Shown here: piece after piece, positions 22,080 to 33,439 of the stretch
How the letters are laid out: each line of letters opens with the position of its first letter
How positions within the stretch are numbered: the stretch's first letter is position 1
Assembly (NCBI RefSeq): GCF_029407905.1
Contig: NC_073645.1
Span: 46,005,501 to 46,069,500 of the forward strand
Direction of reading: 5' to 3'
DNA: 64,000 bases
From: Bubalus kerabau
Lineage: Eukaryota; Chordata; Mammalia; Artiodactyla; Bovidae
Notes under the pieces: model-generated
Database searches by the model: none
Told to the model about the DNA's origin: nothing
Seen by the model: only the letters and a program-made list of their open reading frames with translations
Translations under genes and position numbers: made by a program

Positions 22080-22420
22080 GATTTTCGGTTTGGAAATTAT
22101 GGTCTCTATAAATACACTCCAGGACATACTTTATATTTTTAATGCAAATATTTACATTCCAAACAAAGGAGCATGGAACTTAATGACAAGCTATTTATAC
22201 CGGCTATAAGAAACACTAACAGCTCCCACATTTCTTGCCTGAGTTAATGGCTCCTGCTTCTATTCCTGAAATACAAATTTCCATAGTATTTTTCCCCAAG
22301 ACTCTCCAGCCACACAAAAAAACTGTGCTTACTACCTTTTAATAGCCCAAAACCTAATGTCAGGAAAGCCAAGTTTAGCACATTAGGCTCTTGACTCCTT
22401 CTGAAATTTACTGATAAGCA
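22080..22420. other. Candidate conserved non-coding element
   Basis: A 340-bp AT-rich, repeat-free block. It contains an octamer ATGCAAAT (22142-22149) overlapping a TATTTAC forkhead-like core, and 'ctgagttaatggctcc'. Its character resembles developmental enhancers, but this is inference from motif density only. Confidence 0.35.
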
Positions 22421-23687
22421 CTAACTCTCCTGCACCACGCTACCAAACTGGGGTTACTTTTCTGTCTTCTTTGGGTGTTCATTCAGAGGCCCACATGAAA
22501 TCCATCACAGCTCTTTCTCCAGGACAAGCTGGTTCTTGATGTGTTAATTCAACAAACGACAGTCTCTCGCGACTGACTGGACCCCCAGACAGCCTCTCAC
22601 CCTTGAGAGGCTCACCAGGCTGGGGTGAGTGGACCACACCCAGGAATACTAGAAAGATCATGGTAAAAAGGAGGATGGGGTCAAGGTCAAGTTCAGTAGA
22701 GGATCCCTGCAGACACTCAGAGGAAAACGGTGACATCTGGATGGAAGGATGTGGAAAGATGGTTAAGAATTACTCGCAAAACTTCCAGAAGGCAATGATG
22801 AGATGGGGGCAGGGGGCTGGACGAAGATTCAGGCCGAGAGGGGGAATCAAGAGTGGGGGACCGAGAGAAGGCAGAAAGGCTCTCACACTCAGGCTACCAG
22901 GCGGTCAGTCTGCCAGTGATTCTGCCCTTCCTTGTAAATTACCCTTGTGTTACCGTTAGAATGCAGCCTTGAGGTCAAAGGCTGATCATTACCTGCATCT
23001 AATTCATCACTGCCATGCTCTGCAGATAGCAACACAGTCGACAGGCTTACCTCCTAACCTTGATGTCCTTACTGACTGCATATCTAATGCTGTCCTTATC
23101 AACTCTGCACCTAACAGGTGCCACGTGTGAGACCCCTCCACGAGTCAGGCCCTGGGCTCAGCACTTATCATTTGCTCTGGGTGGATGGAGGGGTCAGGGG
23201 AGGTGGGGGGCCAGGGGGGGACTCTTCTTTCCCACTCCTGATGTTTCCTGCCTCGTGGAGACAGTGCTGCCTGTGTACCACCACTGTGTCTCCACCTGGT
23301 GAGGTCCACACCATCCCAGGAGCGTGCAAGGAAGAGCCTGGCCTCATCTCTTCCCACACAGAGTAGGCACTGCCCCCTGCTGGCTGCACCAGGTTGAGGG
23401 GAGCAGTGGCGGCCGCCCCGGAAGAGGCTGCTGCTTTCCCACTGGCCTGCGACTCAGGAGAGGTCAGTGGGCCTCACTGCCAGCTTCTCACTTCAGGTAT
23501 GCGATGCCCACATGCTCACTGGTTCAATCACATTCTCCAAGATCCACTTCAGTTGGGACCAAATACTGCATTTCTATCTTTATGCATCTTTCTCCTGCCC
23601 TCTCTCCATTGGTTCAGAACTTGACCAGGAAAGAGGGGTTTAATTTGGGGGGCTCCCTTGGACCCTAATTTGTACTGTGAAAAGAAA
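22421..23687. other. Unique non-coding sequence with G-rich patches
   Basis: No gene recognised. It contains G-run clusters at 22804-22820 and 23179-23222 and a NotI-type GCGGCCGC near 23408 in a small CpG-containing patch. Confidence 0.5.
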
Positions 23688-23983
23688 GTGAAAGTCCCTC
23701 AGTCATGTCCCACTCTTTGGGACCCCATGGAGAAGTCTCCAGGCCAGAATATGGGAGTGGGTAGCCTTTCCCTTCTCCAGGGGACCATCCCAACCCAGGA
23801 ATCAAACCCAGGTCTCCCGCATTGCAGGTGGATTCTTTACCAGCTGAGCCACAAGGGAAACCAAAGAATACTGGAGTGGGTAGCCTCTCCCTTCTCTAGC
23901 AGATCTTCCCGACCCAGGAATCGAACTGGGGTCTCCCACAATGCAGGCGGATTCTTTACCAATTGAGCTATCAGGGAAGCCCA
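23688..23983 (-). mobile_element. Composite Bov-tA with partial second copy
   Basis: It has the same architecture as 14828-15142: a full minus-strand Bov-tA ending 'ccacaagggaaaccaa', immediately followed by 'agaatactggagtgggtagc' and a second head ending 'gctatcagggaagccc'. The shared internal junction implies a common composite source. Confidence 0.92.
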
Positions 23984-24024
23984 TTTGTACTCCTGGTACC
24001 CAAACTATGCTACAAAAACAAGAT

Positions 24025-24165
24025 AGAGATTATCAACCCCACTTTACAGATAAGGAAACTGATGACCAAGCAGATGTAACCACTGGCCCAGGGTCACGAT
24101 AATGGAACACAGAAGCACAGGAGCGACTCAAGCCCAGGTCCACGTGGTGTCCAGGCTCACCCCAC
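24025..24165 (-). mobile_element. MIR SINE fragment
   Basis: 'cactttacagataaggaaac' TGATGACC is the complement of the MIR core. 'ggcccagggtcacgataatg' and 'actcaagcccaggtccacgt' continue toward the MIR 5' end. Confidence 0.72.
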
Positions 24166-24671
24166 CACCTAGGCTGCCTCTCCAAGGGGACAAGGGATTC
24201 CACACTCAGGCTGAATCTACATCCATGTGGTGGGCATTAAACCTTTGGTTGATTGGAAAATGAAGGTGCTAGTCAAACTCGCCTCATTCAGCCCGAATCA
24301 GCTAACGCATGTCACAAAGGGGAGACACAGCAGTCCAGACCCCTTTCAACAAGGAGTGAGACAATAACACAGCTTTACAGGCCTCTCAGACTCTGAAATG
24401 CACCTTCCAACCTCACAGCAAATGCGCTATGGGCCCCCGGCCCCCTCAGGGTAGCTCCCTACAAGGGCAAGCAGAGCAGGTCAGAACTTCCCCGAGATCC
24501 AGGGCTACCCTGGGAGGAAGGGCCCCGCCATCTCCCAAGGCCTCTCCCCCTCTGAGGTCACACCAATATCATCTCGATCACAGGGAGCAAAAAGGGTCAG
24601 CAGGCACATATTCCATTTCAAGAAAAGATGTGAAACCACCCGTCATAGGAAAAAATAACTGCCTGCCCAGG
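24166..24671. other. Unique non-coding sequence
   Basis: Nothing recognisable beyond short motif-free open frames. Confidence 0.5.
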
Positions 24672-24747
24672 TGGTGAAGGACAGGGAAGCCTGGCGTGCT
24701 GCAGTCCATGGGGTTGAAAAGAGTGGGACACGACTGAGCATCTGAAC
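24672..24747 (+). mobile_element. BovB 3' tail fragment
   Basis: 'ggtgaaggacagggaagcct' GGCGTGCTGCAGTCCATGG through 'cacgactgagcatctgaac' corresponds to the last ~75 bp of BovB. It abuts the next Bov-tA. Confidence 0.85.
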
Positions 24748-24966
24748 AGCAAGGTGGCGCTAGTGGGTAAAGAACCAGCCTGCCAACACAGGAGACGTAA
24801 GAGACGTGGGTTCAATCCCTGGGTCAGGAAGATCCTCTGGAGGAGGGCATGGCAACCCACTCCAGTACTCTTACCTGGAGAACCCCGTGGACAGAGGAGC
24901 CTGGTGGGCTACAGTCCGTGGGGTCGCAAAGAGTCAGACACAACCGAGGCGATTGAGCACAGCACA
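24748..24966 (+). mobile_element. Bov-tA SINE
   Basis: Plus-strand copy with a diverged head ('aaggtggcgctagtgggtaa'), a small internal duplication of GAGACGT before the B-box ('gggttcaatccctgggtcag'), and the tail 'gtcagacacaaccgaggcga'. Confidence 0.93.
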
Positions 24967-25631
24967 GCCCTGTAATCTAATCATGTGCCCGTGTTGGGGT
25001 ATTTTCCAGGCACCTGGATGACGAGGCGGCCTGTCTCAATATTTTTATCACAAGCACAGTTCTGGAAAGGATCCAGGTTTCCATTATAATGACACTCTCT
25101 GCTTTTGAGGATCTGCCAGCCTTTCTTGCTTCAGAGACCCAGAAGGCCTGGACCCGGACAAATTCTAGAAACATAACATAGGTGTCAGGACAAGCCTGCC
25201 CGGGCAAGAAGGCCCCCGCACACCCGCTCAGAACTCTTTGAAGCTTGGAGTGGGGCTCAGGAATGCAACATTCGAAAGCTGGCCTCCCCAGCACTTCCCC
25301 TGATCTGCCCCCGGCTTAATCACCACTACACAGGAGCATAGCCAAACCGCCCGGCTGCCTGTCCACGGCGTCCGCTGGAAACATCTCAGAGGGTGGCTGT
25401 GGATGTAGCCCTCTCTTTGCCGGGAGAGATGAAGCAATCAGCCTGACTAGAAGCCAAGGCGTCCTGGGGTGTCAGAGAAGCTCTCTGAGGTAGAATATGC
25501 TAGAAGTCATGCTCCCCTCCTCCACCAGGAAACATACACAGCTACATTTAACAAAAAAGAAAAAGAAAACTGGGCAAGCAATTTCAGGGAGCTCAGAAAC
25601 ATTCTCCCATCCCTGGTAATGAGCTCTAGAG
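24967..25631. other. Unique non-coding sequence
   Basis: No gene or repeat recognised. Confidence 0.5.
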
Positions 25632-25692
25632 CTGATGTATATTAAGCACTTACTGTATGCTAGGCACTACTCCAAGCAGGTATTAAGTGTCC
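25632..25692 (-). mobile_element. L2 LINE 3' end remnant
   Basis: 'tattaagcacttactgtatg' CTAGGCACTACTCCAAGCAG is the complement of the L2 3' terminus (cf. TTGAGCACCTACTATGTGCCAGGCACTG). Confidence 0.6.
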
Positions 25693-25698
25693 TGTGTA

Positions 25699-25906
25699 GG
25701 ACTTCCCTGGCGGCTCAGATGGTAAAGAATCCACCTGCAATGCAGGAGACCCAGGAGACCCGGGTTCGATCCCTGGGTGGGGAGGATCCCCTGGAGAAGG
25801 GAATGGCAACCCACTCCAGATTCTTGCCCAGAGAATCTCTTGGACAGGGGAGCCTGGTGGGCTACAGTCCATGGGGTTGCAAAGAGCAGGACACAACAGA
25901 GCGAAT
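25699..25906 (+). mobile_element. Bov-tA SINE
   Basis: Full-length and well preserved, 'ggacttccctggcggctcag' to 'ggacacaacagagcgaataa'. A CCCAGGAGA duplication lies just before the B-box. Confidence 0.95.
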
Positions 25907-27179
25907 AACACCTGGCTCAGCTCTCAGGCCCCAGCTCTCAGGCCACTCCAATCTCAGAGCCGCGCTAACCTAGCAACTGCTGCGCTCTGGGCAGTGTTAC
26001 GTAGTCTGACTCGTGCAAGTACTTCCTGGCCCACTACGCTAAGCTCTGCCTCGTGGCCCCCATGCACCTGGCCCTGGGCTTGCACCTGGAGGAAGACCTA
26101 AATGCCGCGTATGGCTGGCGCTGATGAAACAGGCTGCTCGTGTTTCCTCCACATCCCTTTCGAAATCAACAGAGACCAAGAACCTGCTTTCCTCTGCCAC
26201 CCCCCCACCCCACTTGCTGATTCATCACCACCTTCCCCTTTGAGAGCCATGACTGCTTTTCCCCACCCCCACCCCGAGTCCCTCCTTCCTCCACTGCCAT
26301 TCTGTGATCCGACCTCTTGCACATCCGGAGGGCTAAATGATTGGGCCCTGTGGTCTCCAACAGCATCCCCACCCTCTGATTGAGACAAAGGGAGACCTGT
26401 CTGACCAAGCTGGCATAGGGCAAGCTGGGAACCGGTAGGGACCCAGCAAAGGACAGCTGTTAGGACCAAATGTCTTTCTCCCCAACGCCCGTACTTAAAA
26501 ATATTCTGTATTGGCCCGAATGAACACAGACCCTTTACTTTTCTTCCTAGATGTGGACACTGGATACACACACTAGATAACAGCCACCTCTGTGCTTCAT
26601 TTCACGCCGTGAAGACCCAGGTCTACACATAAATCTTCCCGTCCTAGCACTTCGTTTTAACAGAGGAGCCTTTCAGGAAGGAAATCAGACCCCAGCACCT
26701 GAGAACAATAAAGAAACACCCTGTGCAAGTCAGAACAGTCCCCCGATACGCCGTCAGCTAAGTGAGAAGACAGGCTCTGAATCCGCAGCGAAACGGCACA
26801 GTTAGGGCGGAAGTCAGCCACCATCCCGAGCAGCCCGGCTTTCAGGTGGTGCGCCATCCTCACCAGCTGATGACTGAAAGCATCACTTCCACATCACGTG
26901 CCGCTCAAGAGATGCCTGGTGAGGGAATGCTCACACAACGACACTCCCAGGCCAGCTACGTTTCTAAATAGTTTCTGCTTTTACTCATAGATCAAGGAAA
27001 CTTGTCTCTCATACAAACAGGTTCCAAACAGTACCTCTGTAATCCTGGAACTGCTGACGCCTGGGGATCAGGACAGGGTCTGGATCTGGGGGGCAGGAAG
27101 CAAGAGCTGCCCAGCATAGGGGATGTCCACTCATCTGGGAGATTCCAAGAGGCTCCAGCCTGGCAGGGTGGGATGTAAG
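25907..27179. other. Unique non-coding sequence
   Basis: No gene established. One forward frame at about 26015-26110 gives a hydrophobic stretch with LAHYAKLCLVAPMHLALG. It might be a trace of a decayed coding sequence, but it is too short to identify. Confidence 0.45.
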
Positions 27180-27300
27180 AGCCAGCCCAGGAGCCAGAGC
27201 ATTGGAGACCTGGGCTGATGTTTCACTTCTGGGCTCCGTGACTTGAGACTCACTGCTCCGAGCCTCAATTCCCACATTGGTAAGAAAAGACTCCTCCCAG
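27180..27300 (+). mobile_element. MIR SINE fragment
   Basis: 'cattggagacctgggctgat' then TTCACTTCTGGGCTCCGTGACTTGAG and 'gagcctcaattcccacattg' follow the MIR order, with divergence. Confidence 0.6.
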
Positions 27301-27511
27301 GCCACCCATCCCTCACTGGCCTTTTTCCTGGCCTTACTCTCCCAGCTGTTAATGCAGCTCACTGCATCACTACCCGGCACAGACATTTTTGCCTGCTCCC
27401 TTCCTAGAAAGGCAGGAACTCTTGTCTTCTCCCGGTATCGGTGTATACTATTGAATAATGAAACGATATGAAAAGTTTTATGCAGAGTGCCTCTTTCCAT
27501 ATGGCAAGTGC

Positions 27512-27708
27512 AAGTGTTAGTCCCTCAGTCGTGTCTAACTCTTTGTGACCCCATGGTCTGTAGTCCACCAAGCTCCTCTGTCCATGGAATTCTTCACACA
27601 AGAATACTGGAGTGGGTTGCCATTTCATTTTCCAAGGGATCTTCCTAAACCATGGATCAAACCCAAGTCTCCTACATTGCAGGCAAATTCTTTACCAACT
27701 GAGACAGG
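27512..27708 (-). mobile_element. Bov-tA SINE
   Basis: Minus-strand copy, tail 'ctcagtcgtgtctaactctt', body 'agaatactggagtgggttgc', B-box complement 'accatggatcaaacccaagt'. The head end is degenerate ('ccaactgagacagg'). It is the last ruminant SINE before a 7-kb SINE-free interval. Confidence 0.92.
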
Positions 27709-29399
27709 AGTTCATCAGACAGCTATTGAATGGATGCGTGACACACAGCACATGAAGGCTGGCACTTGGCCACAGGCACAGAGGGCGTCCGTCATTCTAG
27801 TCCCTCGGCCTGGGGCTGTGGTCTCCATATCCTTATCATGTGTTGCACCTCTCTGATGGTGGGACACCCTTCCCAATATGCAAACTCAGGACCACATGTC
27901 AAGCTTCAGACTTCTTGGCAGAGCACCCACTGCCAACCGTCTCCTTTCCCTGTAGAATTTGAGCCCACACTTAAATGTTCAGGCTTGAGAATTTCCTTGA
28001 AAATTAACAAGACTTGTCAAGTCAATTTTTCTCCCAGCTGGGTAGAGCTGAGTCAAAGCTGCCCTCTTGGGTAGGGCATGTGCTCACCTGTTCAGGGCAG
28101 CCCCGGAGTCTCCCCACCTCTCCCCATCCCCTGGAGCTAGCAGGGATTCACCTGGATGCCAGTGCGCCCGGCAACCTCCAGCCAGGTCCTAGGTGGCCTT
28201 GGACACCCACGGTCTAATCACAGCCCAGCTCTAACCTGAGGCACCCACTAGAGCAGGTTCCAAGAGCCTGGGGTTCCTGTGGACCAGATGGTTAACTTGG
28301 GGCTTCTCTTCTGCACCTTCTCCAGACACCAAATAAGCAAAGTCCACTTCCCAACCTCTCCCAAACTTTCCTGCAAACACTGCCTCTTCCACACACTGGG
28401 ATTAATCTTCTCTTCTTCAGGCCAGTGGGAAAACCAAACACCTCCCTTCTCCTGGCCACAGGCAACAGCAACAGAAAAGAAGGAAGGTGCAGACACAGAG
28501 GCCTCACAGCGGCCACCATGACAGTGTTGGGACCTCTGGCCATCTGATTGTCAAAGAACAGCAAGGCAGGCAGAGGATCCACTCTGGACAAATCAGCCTC
28601 TCCATCCTGCCTCTAAACACAAGGTCCTGGTTGAATTAATCCTGCTCACTGCAGTCATGCAACACCCGAGAAAGAACACAAAAACACTGCTGAATTTCCT
28701 TCCGAGGGCCAGGGAGCTGGACCTGGAAGGGGGAGAAGAGCCCCCTGCAGCTCCACCTCTGGCTCACTTGGGCACCTATGCACTGAGAGAGCCTGGCAAG
28801 CCGCTTCACCTGCTGGCTCGGTTCCCCCAGCCAGCAGGAGGCAGGACATTCTCCTGGAAATCTTTCAGGAGCGTTAGAGAGAAAAACCTATTTGATTAAA
28901 CCCATTTGAAAAACCTATTTGATTAAAAACTACCTAGCAGCAGCAGTTAAAAGGCATTTTATTCCCATGCTATTTTAAACAAAATCATATATGATTTGTA
29001 TGCTAAGACATCCGGATTCAACATGCTGTTGGTAAAATTAACAAGAACCATGTTCTGGAAGGGAGGGCTCCTGATTTTGCCACTGGGGGAAGGGGAGTAG
29101 GAAAGTTGGACATGGAAAATGCTGTGGGGGGTGGGGGGGGTGGGCAGGGGTGGGGGCAGTTCTAGAGGAACTTGGGGCAAATCTCCAGGCCTCAGTTTCC
29201 CCCCGGGCGCCTCAGGAGGTGCGCCCCCGGACTGCCTTTCTGCTCCATCACCTGGTGGATGTCCTTCTAGAACCGCAGCTGATAAGATCTGGGGCCCTGC
29301 AAACCCCTTGGCTCAGCCTCACAAGACAGCGCGCCACATCCCTTCGCGGGGCGTCCTGGGGCTTCCTAGAGATATAACTTCATTCCCCCAAACTCCGTG
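27709..29399. other. Unique sequence upstream of the CpG island
   Basis: No gene recognised. It contains a duplicated 19-mer (AAAAACCTATTTGATTAAA at 28882 and 28909) and a strong G-run cluster at 29125-29157. CpG density starts to rise at about 29200. Confidence 0.5.
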
Positions 29400-31330
29400 C
29401 CATCAACTCACCCAACATGAAAGCAGCAAGGGCTTCGGGGAATAGGAAAACGGACCGGGGGCGGGGAAGCTGGGCTCAGCCCCAGGCTTTATCGCCTCCT
29501 TCTCGAACCTCCCTACTCCAGGCGCGGACGTCCAGCTGCCAACAGCCAGCCCCCGAGCCCCAGCCTTCAGTCTGTACCCGCCGCTCCAGCCCCCGCGGGC
29601 CGACCCGGGCTGCGGGGCGGACGGGCAACGTGGGGCCAGGACCGCGACGGGGCGGTCAAGCAGCCGCGCCCAGGACCCTGGCGGCTCCGAATCCTAAACA
29701 CACACGCACACACACGCGCGCACGCCGGCCAATCCTTTCGCCCGGAGGAGTCGGAAGGCGCTTTCACAGTGCTTCATTCATTCTCCCAAAGGCGAGGTTC
29801 GCTTCTCCCGGGCGCCTCCATCCCGTGATCTTAGGAGGACTCCAAGGGGGCCACCTGCGCCACGACCCGTCCCCCATCAGCCCACGGCCGCCGAGTCCTC
29901 TACACCCGCACCTATAGCCCAACAGACTCGCGCTCCATCCCAGTCGGCGGCGTCGCCCCCTCGCAGGGGCTGATGCCACCCCGGCTCCCCGCAGCTCCGT
30001 CGCCCCGCAGCCCCCGCCGCCCCTCAGCGCCGCTCGGCTCAGACCTGCAGCGTTCGGATCGCCGCGCCCAGGCCGGCTGGGGACGCCGCCGCCGCCTCCG
30101 CCACCGCCGGGAAGCGCCGGCTCCTCCCGAGTCACACCGCCTCCGGAGCTGCGGCGGGGCGCTGGGAGGGGACAGGGGGCGGAGGGCCCGGAGGAAGAAG
30201 GCGGGGAGCAAAAGTTCAGGCCGCTCCGGGCCTCGCCGCGCCCCGGTCTCCTCCCAGGCCCGCCCACGCGGTCCCCCTCCCGGAACCCGGTCCCACGGGC
30301 TTCCGCGCCTGGGATCCCCCACCCCACGCCTCCCCGCCCCGGGCGGCCGCGGGATTGGAGCCTGGGCAGGAAGGTGGCCCCGAACCCGAGTCAGGGAGAG
30401 AGTGGCGGATAGCAAACACACCAACCTGCCCCGGGCCGCGCCTGGAAACTTCCCCGAAGTGCGCCGCGGAGCGGAGCGCCTGGCTGGGGAATCCCTACCC
30501 CCACCTTCACCCCACGCGCGCTCCTAGGGAGAAAGCACCGATCGGTCGGTCAGTCGGTCCTCCGCCTGCAGAGCGCGCCCCTCGCACCCCCATTCCGACT
30601 CCTGGGGCCGTTCTCCTGGACAGCCGGCCTGTGCGTGCCCAGAGGCAGCTGTCCGCAGCGCCACCGCCCCGCCGCCGAGTCCCCGGTCCCGGAGCTCCGA
30701 TCGCATTCTCCCTAGCGGGAGAGGGGGGCGTGCGAGCCCTTGGCGCCGCCGCCGCCGAGCAGCCCTTCCCGCAGGGTCCCCGGCGCGCGGGGCGCCCAGA
30801 GCGCGGCCGGGATCGGCGGCGAGGGGACGCCCTCCGCTGGAGACGGCGATTGCCTCGGTGAGGCTGGGCCGAGGGTCGCGGGGCCCAAACCTGCCTCGGC
30901 TCTGCGCGCGCTCGCAAGTTCATTGTCTGCCTGGGCCGTCGTCGCCTCCACCGCCGCCTCCGCCGCCACCGCCACCGCGCGGAGAGCGCCGCGGGGAGTG
31001 AGGCTGCGCGCAGCCTCGGCCGGCCCGGACTCCCTACGCCCAGCCCGGGCCGACCCCGGCGCTGCCCGGCCGGAACGCGGAGGGGCGCCGGAGCTCGGGG
31101 CCAGACACCCACCCGCCGCCTGTGGCCGCCCCCGCGCGGCGCCTGGCACCCAACTTGTACCTGAGAAGCCGGAGTCCAGCCTGGGGGCGGCGGGGGCAGC
31201 CCAGCCTCTGCGGCTCCGGCTCCGCGGGAGCGCGCCTAGCCCCGCGCCCGGAGCCCGGCATGCGGGGCGCGTCAACCTGACTCCCCGAGCACAGGGAGGA
31301 AAAGTTTTGGGAGTGACGTGCAGATGGCGA
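29400..31330. promoter_or_regulatory. CpG island, candidate promoter/first exon
   Basis: About 1.9 kb of very GC-rich DNA with dense CpG, the only such block in the window. It has many GC boxes (GGGCGG/CCGCCC), long CCG/GCC runs around 30090-30120 and 30940-30980, and at the right edge a CRE-like TGACGTG (31314-31320) followed by a YY1-like ATGGCG (31324-31329). Constitutive, TATA-less promoters usually look like this. Transcription direction is not determined: there are splice-donor-like sites on both strands, for example CG/GTGAGG at 30858 (+) and CTGCAG/GT at 30044 (-). Open frames on both strands are those expected from GC-rich DNA, and none is recognisable. I could not name the gene. Confidence 0.8.
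29696..29724. repeat. CA/CG alternating tract
   Basis: Alternating purine-pyrimidine CACACGCACACACACGCGCG-type tract inside the CpG island. It has Z-DNA potential. Confidence 0.85.
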
Positions 31331-33279
31331 ATGAAACATCCGAAGAGAACCCGCCCCCCCGCCCCATGTCGCGCGGACACACATCAGCTTGGGTCTGGAA
31401 TGTGAGACCAAGGCGTGCGCGCCGAGCGGTGGGTTTGGTTCCCGCCCCCTCCCGTTCCAAGTCAACACGGCATGTGCGCTGCGGTGATTCCGAATAGAGA
31501 GCAAACCGAAACCCCTCAAGTCTGCCAGTGACACCCTGCCAGAGACATTTTTTTTAACGAACTTGGTGGTCTGGAGCCAGTCCGTGCATTGATATTCAAG
31601 GCCACAGCGCTGGTGGGTTCTAAGCCCTCTGTTGTGGTTTTGCATCTGGAGACCGCTCTCTCGGGCTCTTCGGCCCAGCCTGCTTGCTTTCACCGAGAAG
31701 GAAGGTTCAGCGGGACCCCGAGCCCGCCCTCCACACACCCCCCCCCCCAACCCCGAGCAGTGGCCCCGGGCGCGGCTGCTCCAGGAAACCACCGGGCTGA
31801 CTGAGGTCAAGGAAGTGCCGCACCCGTGGTCGACCTGGAGACTCTCCACCGAAGATAAACCAGTTGAAGAAAACACTTTGAATTCGGAAAGACTCAAGCC
31901 CAGCCTCTCAGAAAACAGGTCTAAGGGGCAGGAAAAAAAAAAAAATCCTTGTCTTCGGTCACATAGCCTTTTGCCGGCCGAGTCCCCTTGACCACAGTCC
32001 AGCATCTTGTCCTAGGAGCGACCAGAAGTGGGGCTGAAAATTCTCCGTGTCAAGTGCTGACACACCGCTGAGGGATGCGTCCTGAGGGTACCTTCCCCCC
32101 GCCCCCCACCCTTGCCTCTCTTTCTGGAAAAACATGGTTTTTATTGCCTGAGGCTCCTCTCACCCCCAGAAACTGTAGCCCACCCTGAGGTCATAAACTT
32201 CTGCTCAGCATTCATGGCAACTAACGCGGGGGTCACAATCAGAGGATTATAACTGCAGATGTGAAGCTGGGATGAGAGGGGAATTCTTCAAAACGGTATC
32301 TTGTTTTCCTGCAAATAATGCCTCTTACATAAAATCTACGGAGAGATTAATGCAGCAAAGAGACCAGCCTTAGAATCTCAGACTAGATTGCTTTTTCCAT
32401 ATAGACTCCACTTGGTGGGTTTTGTTCATTATTATTATTTTTTTTAAACAAAAAGCTTTTTCTGAAAATACAATGAGCTGCTTTTTGCAGGGTTCACAAT
32501 TCCCAATAGATGATGATGCCATTTTTCAAGGTCTTACACACGTTGTGGCTTTGGGGCTTATTTATTAGCTCCCAAGAAAAGCCTGCCTTTCAGTGAGGTT
32601 TATATACTCAAGTAATTGCGGGGGGTGGGGGGGACACAGAGCAGGGTGCTGTTAAAGAAGGTTGGTTGTGCATGCGTCTGCAAGGAAGGCCCTGGGCCAG
32701 GCAGCTGTCAGACCAGAGTGTGCAATGGGTTTAAACAAACACAGGGAAGGTTCTGTGGAAACACCCAGAAGGAAATCCCCTCCTGTAAGGGTATGTGGAA
32801 CATTATTCCACGGCCACACATACCTCCGTCTTTCCTCTCCTCCTTCCAAGTAAACACATCTCTCTGTTGTGTAGATGGCTCAGGGCCCACCCAGGTCACT
32901 TTCAAATTCAGGTGTCAGAAATCACGGTTGACATGGAGCAAATTGTTTCTAAGTATAGTCATGCTGCTGCTTTGATACAGATTCCACCAGGGACTTTCTA
33001 AAGGTATTTATACACGTGCCTGAGATTAACTGGAGTTTTTCCTCTCAACTTTAATTTCAAAAAAAAAAAAATCACTCAAGAGTTGCCCTTGAGTCTGTTA
33101 CTCTGGAGAGCTGAGAGAATACCCAAATACCAGACGTGTGTGCATGAATGGATGGATGGACAGACGGATACGTGTCTGTGCGAGAGGCTGGTGCATCACA
33201 TTGGCAACTAGTGAGTGAAAAAAAAATGTAATTTAAGAAAACAAATGTCTCTTCCCCAGATGCACACTTAGGCCTCCAT
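31331..33279. other. Unique sequence downstream of the CpG island
   Basis: CpG density declines over the first 200 bp. There is a C-run at 31738-31748 and A-runs near 31931-31943. The block 32200-32590 is AT-rich and repeat-free, and may be conserved. (GGAT)n-like bases lie at 33147-33172. No coding exon recognised. Confidence 0.45.
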
Positions 33280-33415
33280 AATTCTGGAATTGAATTGTCT
33301 GAGTTCAACCCCTACTGCTGACACTGACTAGCTGAGGGACACTGGACAAGTCACTTCTTTCTTCGCCTCTGTCTGGGGCCTATAACAGCCCCTACATGCA
33401 GTAAGTTGAATTATT
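33280..33415 (+). mobile_element. MIR SINE fragment
   Basis: 'ttgtctgagttcaaccccta' CTGCTGACACTGACTAGCTGAGGGACACTGG, 'acaagtcacttctttcttcg' CCTCTGTCTGGGG is in MIR order. Confidence 0.72.
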
Positions 33416-33439
33416 GACTGCATGCAGGTTCTTACACTT

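Noticed and set aside
29764..30424. Minus-strand frames of 170-187 codons in the CpG island
   Set aside because: Low-complexity Gly/Arg/Pro sequence with opposing frames on the other strand. It could be 5' UTR, but nothing supports coding.
30712..31405. Overlapping ~220-codon frames on both strands in the CpG island
   Set aside because: Ala/Pro/Arg-rich translations on both strands at once are a compositional effect of GCC/CGG repeats, and no recognised protein.
31034..32005. 323-codon minus-strand open frame crossing the CpG-island edge
   Set aside because: CpG-rich DNA is poor in stop codons, the frame passes from island to non-island DNA without change in character, and no domain or splice context is visible.
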